From Anaeromyxobacter sp. Fw109-5 (GTDB lineage Bacteria; Myxococcota; Myxococcia; Myxococcales; Anaeromyxobacteraceae), in assembly GCF_000017505.1 (NCBI RefSeq), contig NC_009675.1:930001-994000 (forward strand): a DNA stretch of 64,000 bases, in the 5' to 3' direction. Below the pieces are notes generated by a model. It was not told where the DNA came from. It made no database searches and saw nothing but the letters and a program-made list of their open reading frames with translations. The number at the start of each line of letters is the position of its first letter. Within the stretch, counting starts at the first letter, position 1. The translations under genes and the position numbers were made by a program. This document shows, one piece after another, positions 29,302 through 44,254 of this stretch.

Positions 29302-29825
29302 GGGCCTACGTCCTCGGCGAGTTCGAGCGCGAGCACGCGCTCCTCGACGCGGCGCGGACGCTGCGCGCGCGCGGCGAGGCGAGGCTCGACATCCACTCCC
29401 CTTACCCGCTCCACGGCACCGACGAGGCGCTCGGGCTGAAGCGCTCCACCGTCCCGCTCGTGGCGCTGATCGCCGGCGTGACGGGGGCGGCCACCGGCTA
29501 CTTCATCCAGTGGTACATGGTCGCGTTCGACTGGCCCATCAACGTCGGCAACCGCCCCCCGCACAGCGCGCCGGCCTTCATCCCGGTGACCTTCGAGCTC
29601 GGCGTGCTGTTCGCCGCGCTCGCCATCTTCTTCGGGCTGCTCGGCGGCTACTTCGGCTTCCCGCGCACGCACCACCCGGTCTTCGAGGTGGAGGCGTTCC
29701 GCTCGGCGAGCATCGACGCGCTGTGGCTCTCGGCCGAGGTGGACGGCAAGGACGCCGAGCCGCTCGCCGAGGAGCTGCGGCGGCTGGGCGCGCGCCACGT
29801 GTCCATCGTCCCGGAGGCGAAGTGA
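29298..29825 (+). CDS. actD: Alternative complex III subunit ActD (DUF3341)
   Basis: 175 residues, full length for DUF3341. A cytoplasmic N-terminal domain (1-55; [20 protein letters not shown]) is followed by two membrane helices (about 57-80 and 100-122) separated by the family signature [15 protein letters not shown], then a small C-terminal domain with [10 protein letters not shown]. ActD is a structural subunit without cofactors. ATG 29298 overlaps the actC stop; actE begins 2 bp after its stop. Confidence 0.92.
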   Translation: MRAYVLGEFEREHALLDAARTLRARGEARLDIHSPYPLHGTDEALGLKRSTVPLVALIAGVTGAATGYFIQWYMVAFDWPINVGNRPPHSAPAFIPVTFELGVLFAALAIFFGLLGGYFGFPRTHHPVFEVEAFRSASIDALWLSAEVDGKDAEPLAEELRRLGARHVSIVPEAK

Positions 29826-29826
29826 G

Positions 29827-30399
29827 ATGAAGAGGATCCGCCTCGCCGCCCCGCTGCTGCTCCTCCTCGCCGCCTGCCCGCGGCTCGATCCGATGTGGGA
29901 TCAGCCCAAGGTGAAGGCCTACCAGGCCAGCCCGCACTATCCGGACGGCCTGGCGATGCGCGCGCCGCCCGCCGGCACGGTGCCGCACCGCCCGCCCGTG
30001 CAGCCCGCCCTCGCGACGGGGCGCGGGCCGGACGGCGTGCCGCTGGCGGTGTCGCCGCTGCCGCCGTCCGCCGAGGTCCTGGCGCGCGGGCGCGCGAAGT
30101 TCGACGTCCACTGCGCCGTCTGCCACGGGGTCCTGGGCGACGGCGAGAGCCAGCTCGCGCTCAACATGTCGCTCCGCAAGCCGCCGTCGCTGCACGCCTA
30201 CCGCGAGGTGGCGGACGGCTACATCTACCAGGTGATCACCGAGGGGTTCGGCCTCATGCCGTCGTACGCGGCGGAGCTGACGGTGCAGGAGCGGTGGGCG
30301 GTGGTCGCCTACGTGCGCGCGCTGCAGCTCTCGCAGAACGCCAGGCTGGAGCAGCTCCCGCCGGAGGCGCGCGAGCGCCTCGACCAGGAGACGCGATGA
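29827..30399 (+). CDS. actE: Alternative complex III monohaem cytochrome c ActE
   Basis: 190 residues. A lipoprotein-type signal (LLLLAAC) puts a lipidated Cys near residue 18 at the periplasmic face. One haem-binding CAVCH at about residue 98 is followed by a Met ligand candidate in GFGLMPSYA. The sequence YIYQVITEGFGLMPSY is typical of the class I cytochromes in these operons. It probably hands electrons from ActA to the caa3 oxidase encoded downstream. The stop overlaps the actF start (ATGA). Confidence 0.92.
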   Translation: MKRIRLAAPLLLLLAACPRLDPMWDQPKVKAYQASPHYPDGLAMRAPPAGTVPHRPPVQPALATGRGPDGVPLAVSPLPPSAEVLARGRAKFDVHCAVCHGVLGDGESQLALNMSLRKPPSLHAYREVADGYIYQVITEGFGLMPSYAAELTVQERWAVVAYVRALQLSQNARLEQLPPEARERLDQETR

Positions 30400-31580
30400 C
30401 GCTCACCCCGTACCAGGGAGGCAGGCGGCTCATGGTCCCCGCGCTCGGCGCCGCGGTCGTCGGCCTGGGCCTCACCGGCGTCGGCGCCATCTTCGATCCG
30501 AAGCGGGCGCTGTTCGCCTACCTCGTCGCGTTCGTCTACTGGGTCGGCATCGCGCTCGGGGCGCTCATCCTGCTCGGCGCCTTCCACGCCTCGAACGCGC
30601 GCTGGCCGGTGGTGCTGCGCCGCTTCGTCGAGACCGTCCCCGCCACGCTGCCGCTGTTCGTGCTGCTGTTCGTGCCGATCGCGCTCGGGATGCGGCACCT
30701 CTTCGTGTGGGTGGCGCCGCCGGAGGGGCTCGATCCGGTGATGGCGCACGCCATCCACCACAAGCACCCGTACCTCAACAGCGGCTTCTTCCTCGCCCGG
30801 GCGGCGATCTACTTCCTCTTCTGGATCGTGGTCGCGCACCTGCTGCGGAGCTGGTCGCTCCGCCAGGACTCCGCCGGCGGCGTGACGCTCACGGTGTGGC
30901 AGCGCCGGCTGGGCGCGGGCTCCCTCCCGTTCCTCGCCCTCACGCTGTCGTTCGCGTCGTTCGACTGGATGATGTCGCTCGACCCGCGCTTCTTCTCGAC
31001 CATCTTCGGCGTCTACTGGTTCGCGGGCAGCTTCATGGCCGCCTTCGCGGTCATCATCATCGCGAGCACCCTCACGCGCGGCGATCCCGCCGCGTTCGGC
31101 CACCACATGAACGCCGAGCACTTCCACTCGCTCGGGAAGTTCCTCCTCGCCTTCACGGCGTTCTGGGCCTACGTGGCCTTCTCGCAGTTCATGCTCATCT
31201 GGATCGCGAACGTGCCGGAGGAGGTGCCCTGGTACATCCTCCGCATCGACGGCGGGTGGAGGTGGGTGGGCGCGTTCCTGGCCGTGTTCCACTTCTTCGT
31301 CCCGTTCTTCCTGCTCCTCTCGCGCGACCTGAAGCGCAGCCCGCGGGCGCTCTCTCGCGTCGCGGCCTGGATGCTCCTCGTGCACTGGGTGGATCTCTAC
31401 TGGCTCGTCATGCCGCACCTCCACCCGCAAGGCCCGCGGCCCTCGCTCTGGGACCTGACGGCGTTCGTGGGCGTGGGCGGCGCGGCCATCGCCTTCGGGA
31501 TCTTCCGCATGCGCGGCACCCTCACGGTGCCGGTGCAGGATCCCTACCTCCAGGACTCGCTGAGGTACCTCCCGCAATGA
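30396..31580 (+). CDS. actF: Alternative complex III membrane subunit ActF
   Basis: 394 residues with about ten hydrophobic segments. It is the second, more divergent NrfD-like subunit, often annotated quinol:cytochrome c oxidoreductase quinone-binding subunit 2. Signatures include LSFASFDWMMSLDPRFFSTIFG and the C-terminal VQDPYLQDSLRYLP. It is thought to help proton movement but not to bind the Fe-S partner directly. It overlaps actE and the next gene by 4 bp each. Confidence 0.92.
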   Translation: MTLTPYQGGRRLMVPALGAAVVGLGLTGVGAIFDPKRALFAYLVAFVYWVGIALGALILLGAFHASNARWPVVLRRFVETVPATLPLFVLLFVPIALGMRHLFVWVAPPEGLDPVMAHAIHHKHPYLNSGFFLARAAIYFLFWIVVAHLLRSWSLRQDSAGGVTLTVWQRRLGAGSLPFLALTLSFASFDWMMSLDPRFFSTIFGVYWFAGSFMAAFAVIIIASTLTRGDPAAFGHHMNAEHFHSLGKFLLAFTAFWAYVAFSQFMLIWIANVPEEVPWYILRIDGGWRWVGAFLAVFHFFVPFFLLLSRDLKRSPRALSRVAAWMLLVHWVDLYWLVMPHLHPQGPRPSLWDLTAFVGVGGAAIAFGIFRMRGTLTVPVQDPYLQDSLRYLPQ

Positions 31581-32020
31581 ACCCGCACACCGATCCCGTG
31601 CACGGCGCGCCGCACGCCGCGGGCCACGGCCACGACGTCCGGTCCGAGGAGGATCGGATCTCGAGCGGCAAGGTCGTGTCCGTCGGCGTCGCGTCGCTGG
31701 TGGTGTTCTTCCTCGCCTCCCTGGCCGCCGTGGGCTACCTGCGCCTGCGGCAGAGCGAGCACCCGAAGGCCCCGGTGCCGGCGGAGCTCGGCCAGTCGAA
31801 GATCGCGATGGTCGAGCAGGACGTGTTCGACCTGGCGGTGCGCGGGGCGCGCGACCGCGCCCGCAAGCGGGAGCGGCTCGGCTCGTACGGCTGGGTGGAT
31901 CGCGAGGCGGGCGTGGCGCACATGCCCATCGAGCGGGCGATGGACCTGGTCGCCAAGGGCGTCCGGCCGCCGGCGGCGCCGCGGGGCGCCGAGGCGGCGC
32001 CGCCAGGGGCGCAGCCATGA
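31577..32020 (+). CDS. Small membrane protein at the complex III / oxidase junction (ActG position)
   Basis: 147 residues: a His-rich cytoplasmic start (HTDPVHGAPHAAGHGH), one membrane helix (about 32-55; VSVGVASLVVFFLASLAAVGY) and a periplasmic tail. The tail has the conserved string YGWVDREAGVAHMPIERAM, which recurs in small proteins beside cytochrome oxidase operons. It holds the position of the small ActG subunit, but I am unsure of homology to structurally defined ActG. The start and stop overlap both neighbours by 4 bp. Confidence 0.75.
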   Translation: MNPHTDPVHGAPHAAGHGHDVRSEEDRISSGKVVSVGVASLVVFFLASLAAVGYLRLRQSEHPKAPVPAELGQSKIAMVEQDVFDLAVRGARDRARKRERLGSYGWVDREAGVAHMPIERAMDLVAKGVRPPAAPRGAEAAPPGAQP

Positions 32021-32868
32021 CGCGCCGCCTGGCCGCCCTCGCCGCGCTCCTCGCGCTCGCCGGGCCGCGCCCGGCCGCGGCGCAGTTCTGGACGCGCGAG
32101 CCGCCGAAGGGCCCGCCCACCGATCAGCCGCCGGCGGTGCTGCAGGACGTGGGGGTCGAGGAGCGGCTCGGCAACCGCGTGCCGCTCGAGCTCACCTTCA
32201 CGGACTGGACGGGCCGTCCGTTCCGGCTCGGCGACGCCTTCGACGGCCACAAGCCGGTGGTGCTCACCCTCGTCTACTACGACTGCCCCATGCTCTGCGG
32301 CCTCATCCTCTCCGGCATGGCGAAGGCCATGCGCGAGAACGGCCTCGCGCTGGGCCGGGACTACGCCGCGGTGACCGTCTCGTTCGATCCGGAGGAGAAG
32401 CCGGCGCAGGCGGCGGAGCGCCGCCGCGGCTACCTCCAGTCGCTCGGCCGCGAGGACGAGGGACGCGAGTGGCCGTTCCTCGTGGGCACGGAGCAGGCCT
32501 CCCGCCAGCTCGCCGACGCGGTGGGCTTCCGCTACGCGTACGACCCGGCCACCAAGGAGTGGGCGCACATCGCGGCGATCTTCGTGCTCACGCCGGACGG
32601 TACGGTGTCGCGCTACCTCTACGGCATCGAGTATCCGCCGAAGGACTTCCGGCTCTCGGTCGTCGAGGCCGCGGACGGCAAGGTCGGCACCAGCTTCGAC
32701 AAGTTCCTCCTCACCTGTTACCGCTACGACCCCGCGTCCCGGAAGTACGAGCCGTACGCGTGGGGCTTCGTGCGCGCCGGGGGCCTCGCGGTGCTCCTCG
32801 CGCTCTCGAGCCTCATCGGCGGGCTCGTCTGGCGGGAGCGCAGGGGGAAGGCGAGGCGCACGTCATGA
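32017..32868 (+). CDS. SCO1/SenC/PrrC copper chaperone for cytochrome oxidase
   Basis: 283 residues with an N-terminal signal (LAALAALLALAGPRPAAAQ) and a thioredoxin-fold Sco domain. The copper-binding CXXXC is CPMLC near residue 91, and the distal His is probably in EWAHIAAIF near 189. It delivers copper to the CuA site of subunit II, which is encoded next. Unlike soluble Sco proteins, it has a C-terminal membrane helix (about 249-270; GGLAVLLALSSLIGGLVW). The stop overlaps the coxB start. Confidence 0.93.
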   Translation: MTRRLAALAALLALAGPRPAAAQFWTREPPKGPPTDQPPAVLQDVGVEERLGNRVPLELTFTDWTGRPFRLGDAFDGHKPVVLTLVYYDCPMLCGLILSGMAKAMRENGLALGRDYAAVTVSFDPEEKPAQAAERRRGYLQSLGREDEGREWPFLVGTEQASRQLADAVGFRYAYDPATKEWAHIAAIFVLTPDGTVSRYLYGIEYPPKDFRLSVVEAADGKVGTSFDKFLLTCYRYDPASRKYEPYAWGFVRAGGLAVLLALSSLIGGLVWRERRGKARRTS

Positions 32869-33894
32869 ACGAGCTCCTCCGCAGGCTCCTGTTCCTCCCG
32901 GAGCAGGCATCGGACTACGCCCGGCAGGTCGACGGGCTGCACTACTTCATCATCGCCACGACGATGATCGCGGCGGCGGGGGTGTTCCTCACCGCGATCT
33001 TCTTCTTCGTCCGCTACCGGCGGCGCACGGGCAGCGACGTGACGCCCCACGTCGCGCCGCGCGGGATCCACGAGGCGCTCTTCGTGGGCGTGCCCCTCGC
33101 GCTGTTCCTCGTGTGGTTCGCGATCGGCTTCCCCCAGTACGTGAAGCTCCAGCTGCCGCCCAAGGACGCGATGGACGTCTTCGTGCAGGGCAAGAAGTGG
33201 ATGTGGAAGTTCGCCTACGCGGGCGGCCCGAGCTCGATCGACACGCTGCGGGTGCCGGCGGGCCGCCCGGTGCGGCTGCTCATCACCTCGCGAGACGTCA
33301 TCCACTCGTTCTACGTGCCGGCGCTGCGCGTGAAGATGGACGCGCTGCCCGGGCGCTACACGCAGACCTGGTTCCAGGCCGAGAAGGCCGGCCGCTACGA
33401 GATCTTCTGCACGGAGTACTGCGGGCTCGGCCACTCCGCCATGCTGGGCGAGCTCGTGGTGATGCCGCAGGAGGAGTTCGACGTCTGGATCGCCGAGCAG
33501 CGCCGCGGCGCCGCCGCGGTGGCGCAGGACTCCTCGCCCTCCGGCGAGCGCGTGATGCCGGCGGCGAACATCGCCGAGGAGGGGCGCCGCGTCGCCTCCG
33601 AGCAGGGCTGCCTCAAGTGCCACAGCGTGGACGGCACCCGGCACATCGGGCCGACCTGGGTGGACCTCTACCTCCGCCAGGAGAGGCTGAAGGACGGCAA
33701 GACGATCGTCGCCGACGAGGCGTACCTCACGAAGTCGATGATGGACCCCGCCGCGGAGATCGTGGCCGGGTTCCAGAACGTCATGCCCACCTACCAGGGC
33801 AGGCTGTCGCCCCCCGAGGTGGCGGCGGTCGTCGAGTACATCAAGACCCTCAAGACGCAGGCGGTCCGCTCCGGCCCGTCGGAAGGCCCGGTCT

Positions 33895-33920
<26 letters not shown>
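32865..33920 (+). CDS. coxB: Cytochrome c oxidase subunit II with fused cytochrome c domain (caa3 type)
   Basis: 351 residues. Two N-terminal membrane helices (about 25-47 and 66-86) lead to a cupredoxin CuA domain: His in SRDVIHSFYVP and the cluster CTEYCGLGHSAM near residue 184, providing two Cys, His and Met. A linker leads to a C-terminal class I cytochrome c with CLKCH (about 249) and a distal Met in QNVMPTYQGRL. The fusion defines a caa3-type oxidase that takes electrons directly. The start is ATG 32865. The 3' end overlaps coxA by 26 bp. Confidence 0.96.
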
Positions 33921-35551
<1,631 letters not shown>

Positions 35552-35562
<11 letters not shown>

Positions 35563-36187
35563 CACGACCTACCTCGCGCACCACTTCGAGAGCCTCGACA
35601 AGCAGACGCACGCCGCGCGGCTCGGCATGTGGCTCTTCCTCGCGACCGAGGTGCTGCTGTTCACCGCCCTCTTCGCCGGCTACGGCGTGTACCGCTTCCT
35701 GTACGCGGACGCGTTCCGGGTCGCGAGCCGGGGCCTCGCGACCTGGATCGGCGTGGTGAACACCATCGTGCTGGTGACGAGCTCGTTCACGGTGGCGATG
35801 GGGCTCGACCGCCAGACCCGCGGCGACGGGCGCGGGACGCGGCTGCTGTTCGCCGTCTCGTTCCTGCTCGCGGTCGTGTTCCTCGGCTTCAAGGCGGTGG
35901 AGTACTCGCACCACTTCCACGCCGGGGAGCTGCCGGGGCGCTTCTACACGAGCGAGCACGCGCAGGGGCCGGGCGGGCCCATCTTCTACGCCCTCTACTT
36001 CCTCATCACCGGGCTGCACGCGATCCACGTCGTCATCGGCATGACGGTCCTGGCCATCATCGGCTGGCGCGCCGGCAGCGGCGCCTACACGGCCGAGTAC
36101 CACGTCCCGGTGGAGCTCGCCGGGCTGTACTGGCACCTCGTCGATCTCATCTGGATCTTCGTCTTCCCGCTCATCTACCTCATCTAG
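35552..36187 (+). CDS. coxC: Cytochrome c oxidase subunit III
   Basis: 211 residues with five hydrophobic segments. Signatures include ARLGMWLFLATEVLLFTALF, EYSHHFHAG, FYALYFLITGLHAIHVVIGM and YWHLVDLIWIFVFPLIYLI (abridged). It has no metal centre and stabilises the oxygen-reducing core and its proton pathway. Its first helices correspond to a shorter, five-helix subunit III as in bacterial caa3 enzymes. A GGAGGG site right at its stop serves coxD, 13 bp downstream. Confidence 0.95.
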
Positions 36188-36200
36188 GAGGGCGTCCCGC

Positions 36201-36602
36201 ATGGCCTCGCACGGCAACGGCAACGTCTCGCACGCCGAGCACGACCTCATGCACCACTCGCACGCGGGCCGGTACGTCGTGGTCTGGGGCGCGCTCCTCG
36301 CCCTCACCCTCGCCACGTACCTCCTCGCGAAGATCCACATCCCGGGCGGCTTCGGGATCGCGGTGGCCCTCGTGATCGCGACCGCGAAGGGCGCGCTCGT
36401 GGCGCTCTTCTTCATGCACCTGTGGGATCAGCGGGGCGCGAACCGGCTCGTGTTCGTCACCTCGCTCGTGTTCGTGGCGCTGCTCATCGGCCTCACCGTC
36501 GCGGACTACGCCACGCGCTTCCCGCTGGCGAACCCGCCCGGCAGCGAGGGCGCGCTCCCCGCGAGCGACTACTCGCCCCCGCCGGCGTCGCGGACGCACT
36601 GA
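36201..36602 (+). CDS. coxD: Cytochrome c oxidase subunit IV family protein
   Basis: 133 residues, His-rich at the N-terminus (SHAEHDLMHHSH), with three membrane helices (about 27-45, 51-74, 81-101). FFMHLWDQRGANRLVF is the family signature of small bacterial subunit IV. It is an accessory subunit of the oxidase. The start has GGAGGG eight bases upstream (36187-36192). It is the last gene of the twelve-gene respiratory operon, followed by hairpins at 36623-36636 and 36664-36681. Confidence 0.9.
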   Translation: MASHGNGNVSHAEHDLMHHSHAGRYVVVWGALLALTLATYLLAKIHIPGGFGIAVALVIATAKGALVALFFMHLWDQRGANRLVFVTSLVFVALLIGLTVADYATRFPLANPPGSEGALPASDYSPPPASRTH

Positions 36603-36663
36603 GGCTCCGCCCGGCGCGCGGGGCAGGTTCGCCTGCGTACGGACTCCGCGCACCCAGGCGCCT

Positions 36664-36681
36664 GGCGCCCGTCGGGGCGCC
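36664..36681 (+). terminator. Terminator-like hairpin after the respiratory operon
   Basis: GGCGCCC, loop GTCG, GGGCGCC: a perfect 7-bp GC stem about 60 bp after the coxD stop. No T-tract follows. Likely end of the operon transcript; inference. Confidence 0.45.
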
Positions 36682-36873
36682 CGCGATCCGCGACGCCGCC
36701 GTTCGAGGCTCCCCGCGTGCGCGCAGCGCTGAAAAGGCGAGGGCGCGTGCGCCTCGACGTGCGTCGGGATATTCATCAAGGGCGGCGGGCCGTTGGCGGC
36801 GTGCGGGCCCTCGGACGGCCTGAGAAGCGAAGCGCAGGCCCGCAATTCCTGCACGAAAAAACGTGCGAAAGCC

Positions 36874-36889
36874 GGGTACGCCGCTTGCT
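36874..36889 (+). promoter_or_regulatory. Possible sigma54 (-24/-12) promoter
   Basis: GGGTACG-CCGC-TTGCT matches the sigma54 consensus TGGCACG-N4-TTGCW at 10 of 12 fixed positions, with GG and GC spaced correctly. The ATG at 36908 would give a leader of only about 8 nt, which weakens the case. Confidence 0.3.
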
Positions 36890-36907
36890 ACGCGTTCGGC
36901 CGGTTTC

Positions 36908-38302
36908 ATGTCTCGAGATCGCATCCTCGTCATCGACGCGAACCCGCTGGAGGGTGCGTCGCTCAGGGCCGCCCTGTTCGAGCGCGGGTTCGACGCCGTC
37001 GAGGCGTCGACCGCCGACGGGGCGATCGCCCTCGTGCCGACGTTCGGCCCGGGGGCCGTCCTCGCCGACGCGACGCTCCCCGGCTGCGACGGCGCCGCCA
37101 TGGTGGAGCGCCTGCGCGCCGTGCGCTCCGACGCGTCGGTGGTGGTGTCCACGCCGCCCGATCGGATCGACGCGGCCGTCGCTGCCATGCGGGCCGGAGC
37201 GGAGAGCTACCTGGTCCGGCCGCTCGATCCCGCGCAGACCGTGATCGTGGTCGAGAAGGCCCTCGAGCGCCGCCGGCTTCGCAGCGACCGCGCGGCGCTC
37301 CGGGAGCGCGTGCGCGAGCGGGCGGCGATCGTCGGCACCTCCCCCGAGCTGACCGCGCTCGTCGAGGTGCTCCGCCGGGTCGCGCCGACCAAGGCGACCG
37401 TCCTCGTGCAGGGGGAGGTCGGCGCCGGCAAGGCGCACGTCGCGCAGGCGCTGCACGAGGGCTCCCCGCGCCGCGACCACCCCTTCGTGCGGGTGAACTG
37501 CGCGGCCCGTTCGGAGGCGCTGCTGGAGGCCGAGCTGTTCGGGCACGAGGCGGGCGCGTTCGGCGACTCGGAGCAGCGTCGGCCCGGGCGGCTCGAGGAG
37601 GCGGATGGCGGCACGCTCTACCTCGACGAGGTGGGGCGCCTCCCCGCGTCGGTCCAGGTGAGGCTGCTGCGCGTGCTCCAGCAGGGCGAGCTGGAGCGCG
37701 TGGGCGGGCGAGAGACGATCCGGGTGGACGTGCGCGTGGTGGCCGGCACGCAGCGGGATCTCGCCGAGGAGATCCGCGCCGGCACCTTCCGCGACGACCT
37801 GTACTACCGCCTCAACGTGGTGTCGCTCGCGCTTCCGCCGCTCCGCGCGCGCAAGAGCGACATCCCCGCGCTCATCGCGCACCTCCTCGCGACGTCGCCG
37901 GCCGCGGCGGCGAAGCGCATCACGGGCGTGACGCCCGGCGCGCTGTCGGCGCTCTTCGGCTACGACTGGCCCGGCAACGTCCGGGAGCTCGCCTCGGTGG
38001 TGGAGCGCGCGGTCGCCGTCGCGCGCGGCACCGAGCTCGCCGCGGAGGATCTCTCGCCGGTGCTCCAGGGCGGGGGCGCCGAGGACGCGGGCGTCATGGC
38101 GCTCATCCCCGGCGCGTCGCTGTTCGAGATCGAGCGCGAGGCGATCCTGCGGACGCTCGAGCAGGTGGGCGGCTCCACCGCGCGCGCGGCCGAGATCCTC
38201 GGGGTCTCCGTCCGGAAGATCCAGTACCGGCTGAAGGAGTACCGGACGGGCGGCGCGCCCCACGACGCCGCGATCATCGCCCTCGACCTGCCGAGGCGCT
38301 GA
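36908..38302 (+). CDS. NtrC-family transcriptional regulator with degenerate GAFTGA loop and receiver
   Basis: 464 residues. The receiver-like domain (1-120) keeps a phospho-acceptor Asp in LADATLPGCDG, but its acidic pocket is IDANP (only one acid) and the conserved Lys is Arg (YLVRPLD). The AAA+ domain (about 138-370) has Walker A GEVGAGKAHVAQAL, Walker B GGTLYLDEVG and an Arg finger region RDDLYYRL. The sigma54-contact GAFTGA loop instead reads GAFGDS. A Fis-type helix-turn-helix closes the protein (RAAEILGVSVRKIQYRLKEY). The start is ATG 36908. It may have lost sigma54 remodelling and act as a classical regulator, as described for some GAFTGA-lacking relatives. Targets are unknown. Confidence 0.9.
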   Translation: MSRDRILVIDANPLEGASLRAALFERGFDAVEASTADGAIALVPTFGPGAVLADATLPGCDGAAMVERLRAVRSDASVVVSTPPDRIDAAVAAMRAGAESYLVRPLDPAQTVIVVEKALERRRLRSDRAALRERVRERAAIVGTSPELTALVEVLRRVAPTKATVLVQGEVGAGKAHVAQALHEGSPRRDHPFVRVNCAARSEALLEAELFGHEAGAFGDSEQRRPGRLEEADGGTLYLDEVGRLPASVQVRLLRVLQQGELERVGGRETIRVDVRVVAGTQRDLAEEIRAGTFRDDLYYRLNVVSLALPPLRARKSDIPALIAHLLATSPAAAAKRITGVTPGALSALFGYDWPGNVRELASVVERAVAVARGTELAAEDLSPVLQGGGAEDAGVMALIPGASLFEIEREAILRTLEQVGGSTARAAEILGVSVRKIQYRLKEYRTGGAPHDAAIIALDLPRR

Positions 38303-38414
38303 TCCCGCGCCCGCGCCCCGACGATCCCGCCGGCCGCTCGCCGCGGCGGTCGCCTGACGAACGGGCGCGCCCGGTGGAGGTGACCTCGATGAAGTCCGGT
38401 CACTATTTTCGGGA

Positions 38415-39074
38415 ATGGCTTCGGAACGAATCGAATTCGGCAGCGTCCTGGAGAAGAAGGGCTCGGACGCCAAGCTCTGGCTCCTCATCATCCCCGCGAT
38501 CGTGGCCGTCGTCGGCGTCGCCGGCTACGGCATCGCCCAGACCTCCAAGATCGGCGCGCTGGAACGTGACGCGCAGGCCGCGCGGCAGCAGGCGGCCGAG
38601 CTCCAGAAGACCGTCGAGCAGCGCGACAAGCTGCTCACGGAGGCGCGCGCCGACGAGACGGTCCAGCGCTCGGCCGGCGCGGCGGTCGCGCTGTTCTACG
38701 GCGTGAACCCCCGCGCGCACGAGAGCGGGGTGGCGTTCGCTCACCCGTCCGAGCACGCCGTCCGGGCCTACTTCTACGGGCTCACCGCGCCGCCCGAGGG
38801 GCAGGAGTACGTGGTCGCGGCGCGCACCAGGGGCGGGGAGGCCAAGGCGCTCGGCTCCGTGCTCCCCGGCAACGACGGCACCGGGTTCCTCCTCGCCAAG
38901 GACGTCCCCGAGGACACCGTGGCGGTCGAGCTCCTGCTGCGACCGCGCGGCGAGGAGCGCCTCGACGGCGCAGAGCCGCGCGTGTCGGCGAGCTACCCGG
39001 GCCAGGGCCAGCGCGGCGTCCTCACCGAGGCGCCCGCAGTCCAGGCGCGGCGCGGCCGCCCGACCCGCGGCTAG
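38415..39074 (+). CDS. Membrane-anchored coiled-coil protein, RskA-like C-terminal domain possible
   Basis: 219 residues: a short cytoplasmic N-terminus, one membrane helix (about 22-44; [21 protein letters not shown]), a coiled coil (about 48-80; [20 protein letters not shown]) and a 110-residue periplasmic domain. The latter ([21 protein letters not shown] and later [18 protein letters not shown]) faintly resembles the Ig-like C-terminus of RskA-type anti-sigma factors, but no sigma factor is adjacent and no cytoplasmic ZAS is present. It starts at ATG 38415 without a good ribosome site. The function is unknown. Confidence 0.65.
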   Translation: MASERIEFGSVLEKKGSDAKLWLLIIPAIVAVVGVAGYGIAQTSKIGALERDAQAARQQAAELQKTVEQRDKLLTEARADETVQRSAGAAVALFYGVNPRAHESGVAFAHPSEHAVRAYFYGLTAPPEGQEYVVAARTRGGEAKALGSVLPGNDGTGFLLAKDVPEDTVAVELLLRPRGEERLDGAEPRVSASYPGQGQRGVLTEAPAVQARRGRPTRG

Positions 39075-39580
39075 GGCTAGGGCGCGAGCGGCGCCAGGGG
39101 AGGCGCGGTCGCGCGCAGGGAGGTGAGACGCTCCCGGCGGCGGAGCTGGTCGGGGTTTCCACGCGAGCGGAGCGTCGGGCGAGGCGACCCCTGGGCGGCG
39201 CGATCTCCGTCGGGCGGATCGGGCGGGCGTGCGTGCGAGCGTCCACGGGGAGAGCACGCTTCCCGGGCATCCGACGCGCCGTTGCACGTCCGCCGAGCAA
39301 CCGCTCAGCGCGCGTGCTCGATGAGCGGGCAGCAGCGCGCCCGGATCTCGTGCACGCCGCGAATGCGTGGCGGGCAGTCTTGACGGGCGCGGGTCCCGTT
39401 CGAGAAACTCGTTTCCTTGCTCGAGCAGCGGTTCTCCGCACCCGGTGCGTCCGGGTGCGCGGCGCGCCCCGGTTGAGCGGCGGCGGCGCACGGCGTGCAA
39501 ACGCGAACTCCGATGATCCCGTCGAGCGGAGGCGCCGCGGCCGTCGCGGCGCGGAGGATTTTCAAAAAGTGAAGGGGAAG
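39075..39580 (+). other. Leader region of gltB, no gene seen
   Basis: 506 bp. It contains a perfect 9-bp hairpin (CGCACCCGG, loop TGCGT, CCGGGTGCG) at 39437-39459. A -35-like TTGACG lies at 39380-39385 without a convincing -10. No conserved riboswitch is recognised. Promoter and leader of glutamate synthase are expected here. Confidence 0.5.
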
Positions 39581-44191
<4,611 letters not shown>

Positions 44192-44194
44192 GAA

Positions 44195-44247
44195 CCCTTC
44201 GACTTCGGGCGCGCCGGGAGCCGGCGCGCCTACGCTCAGGGTGAACG
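44195..44247. repeat. REP-like element split by a GGCGCGCC inverted repeat, between gltB and gltD
   Basis: CCCTTCGACTTCG (from 44195) and TACGCTCAGGGTGAACGG (to about 44247) are two halves of a common interspersed repeat. They are separated by GGCGCGCC (44208-44215), GGGAGCC, GGCGCGCC (44223-44230). The whole can fold into one long hairpin in the gltBD intercistronic space and might lower gltD expression relative to gltB. Confidence 0.6.
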
Positions 44248-44254
44248 GAAAAGC

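Larger units (their letters stand above)
36603..36907 (+). other. Gap between oxidase operon and regulator gene
   Basis: 305 bp without a gene. It holds a GCAGG-TTCG-CCTGC hairpin (36623-36636), a stronger hairpin at 36664-36681, and a GCACG-A6-CGTGC inverted repeat at 36851-36866 just before a sigma54-like element. It probably contains the operon terminator and the regulator's promoter. Confidence 0.5.

Noticed and set aside
38390-38706. Alternative gene starting at ATG 38390 behind a strong GGAGGTGA site
   Set aside because: Its product is Arg/Ser-rich with shadow composition, while the overlapping frame from 38415 has a clear membrane helix and coiled coil.
39380-39408. Sigma-70 promoter for gltB (TTGACG with a -10 about 17 bp on)
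   Set aside because: The -10 (AGAAAC or GAGAAA) is too poor to support a call.
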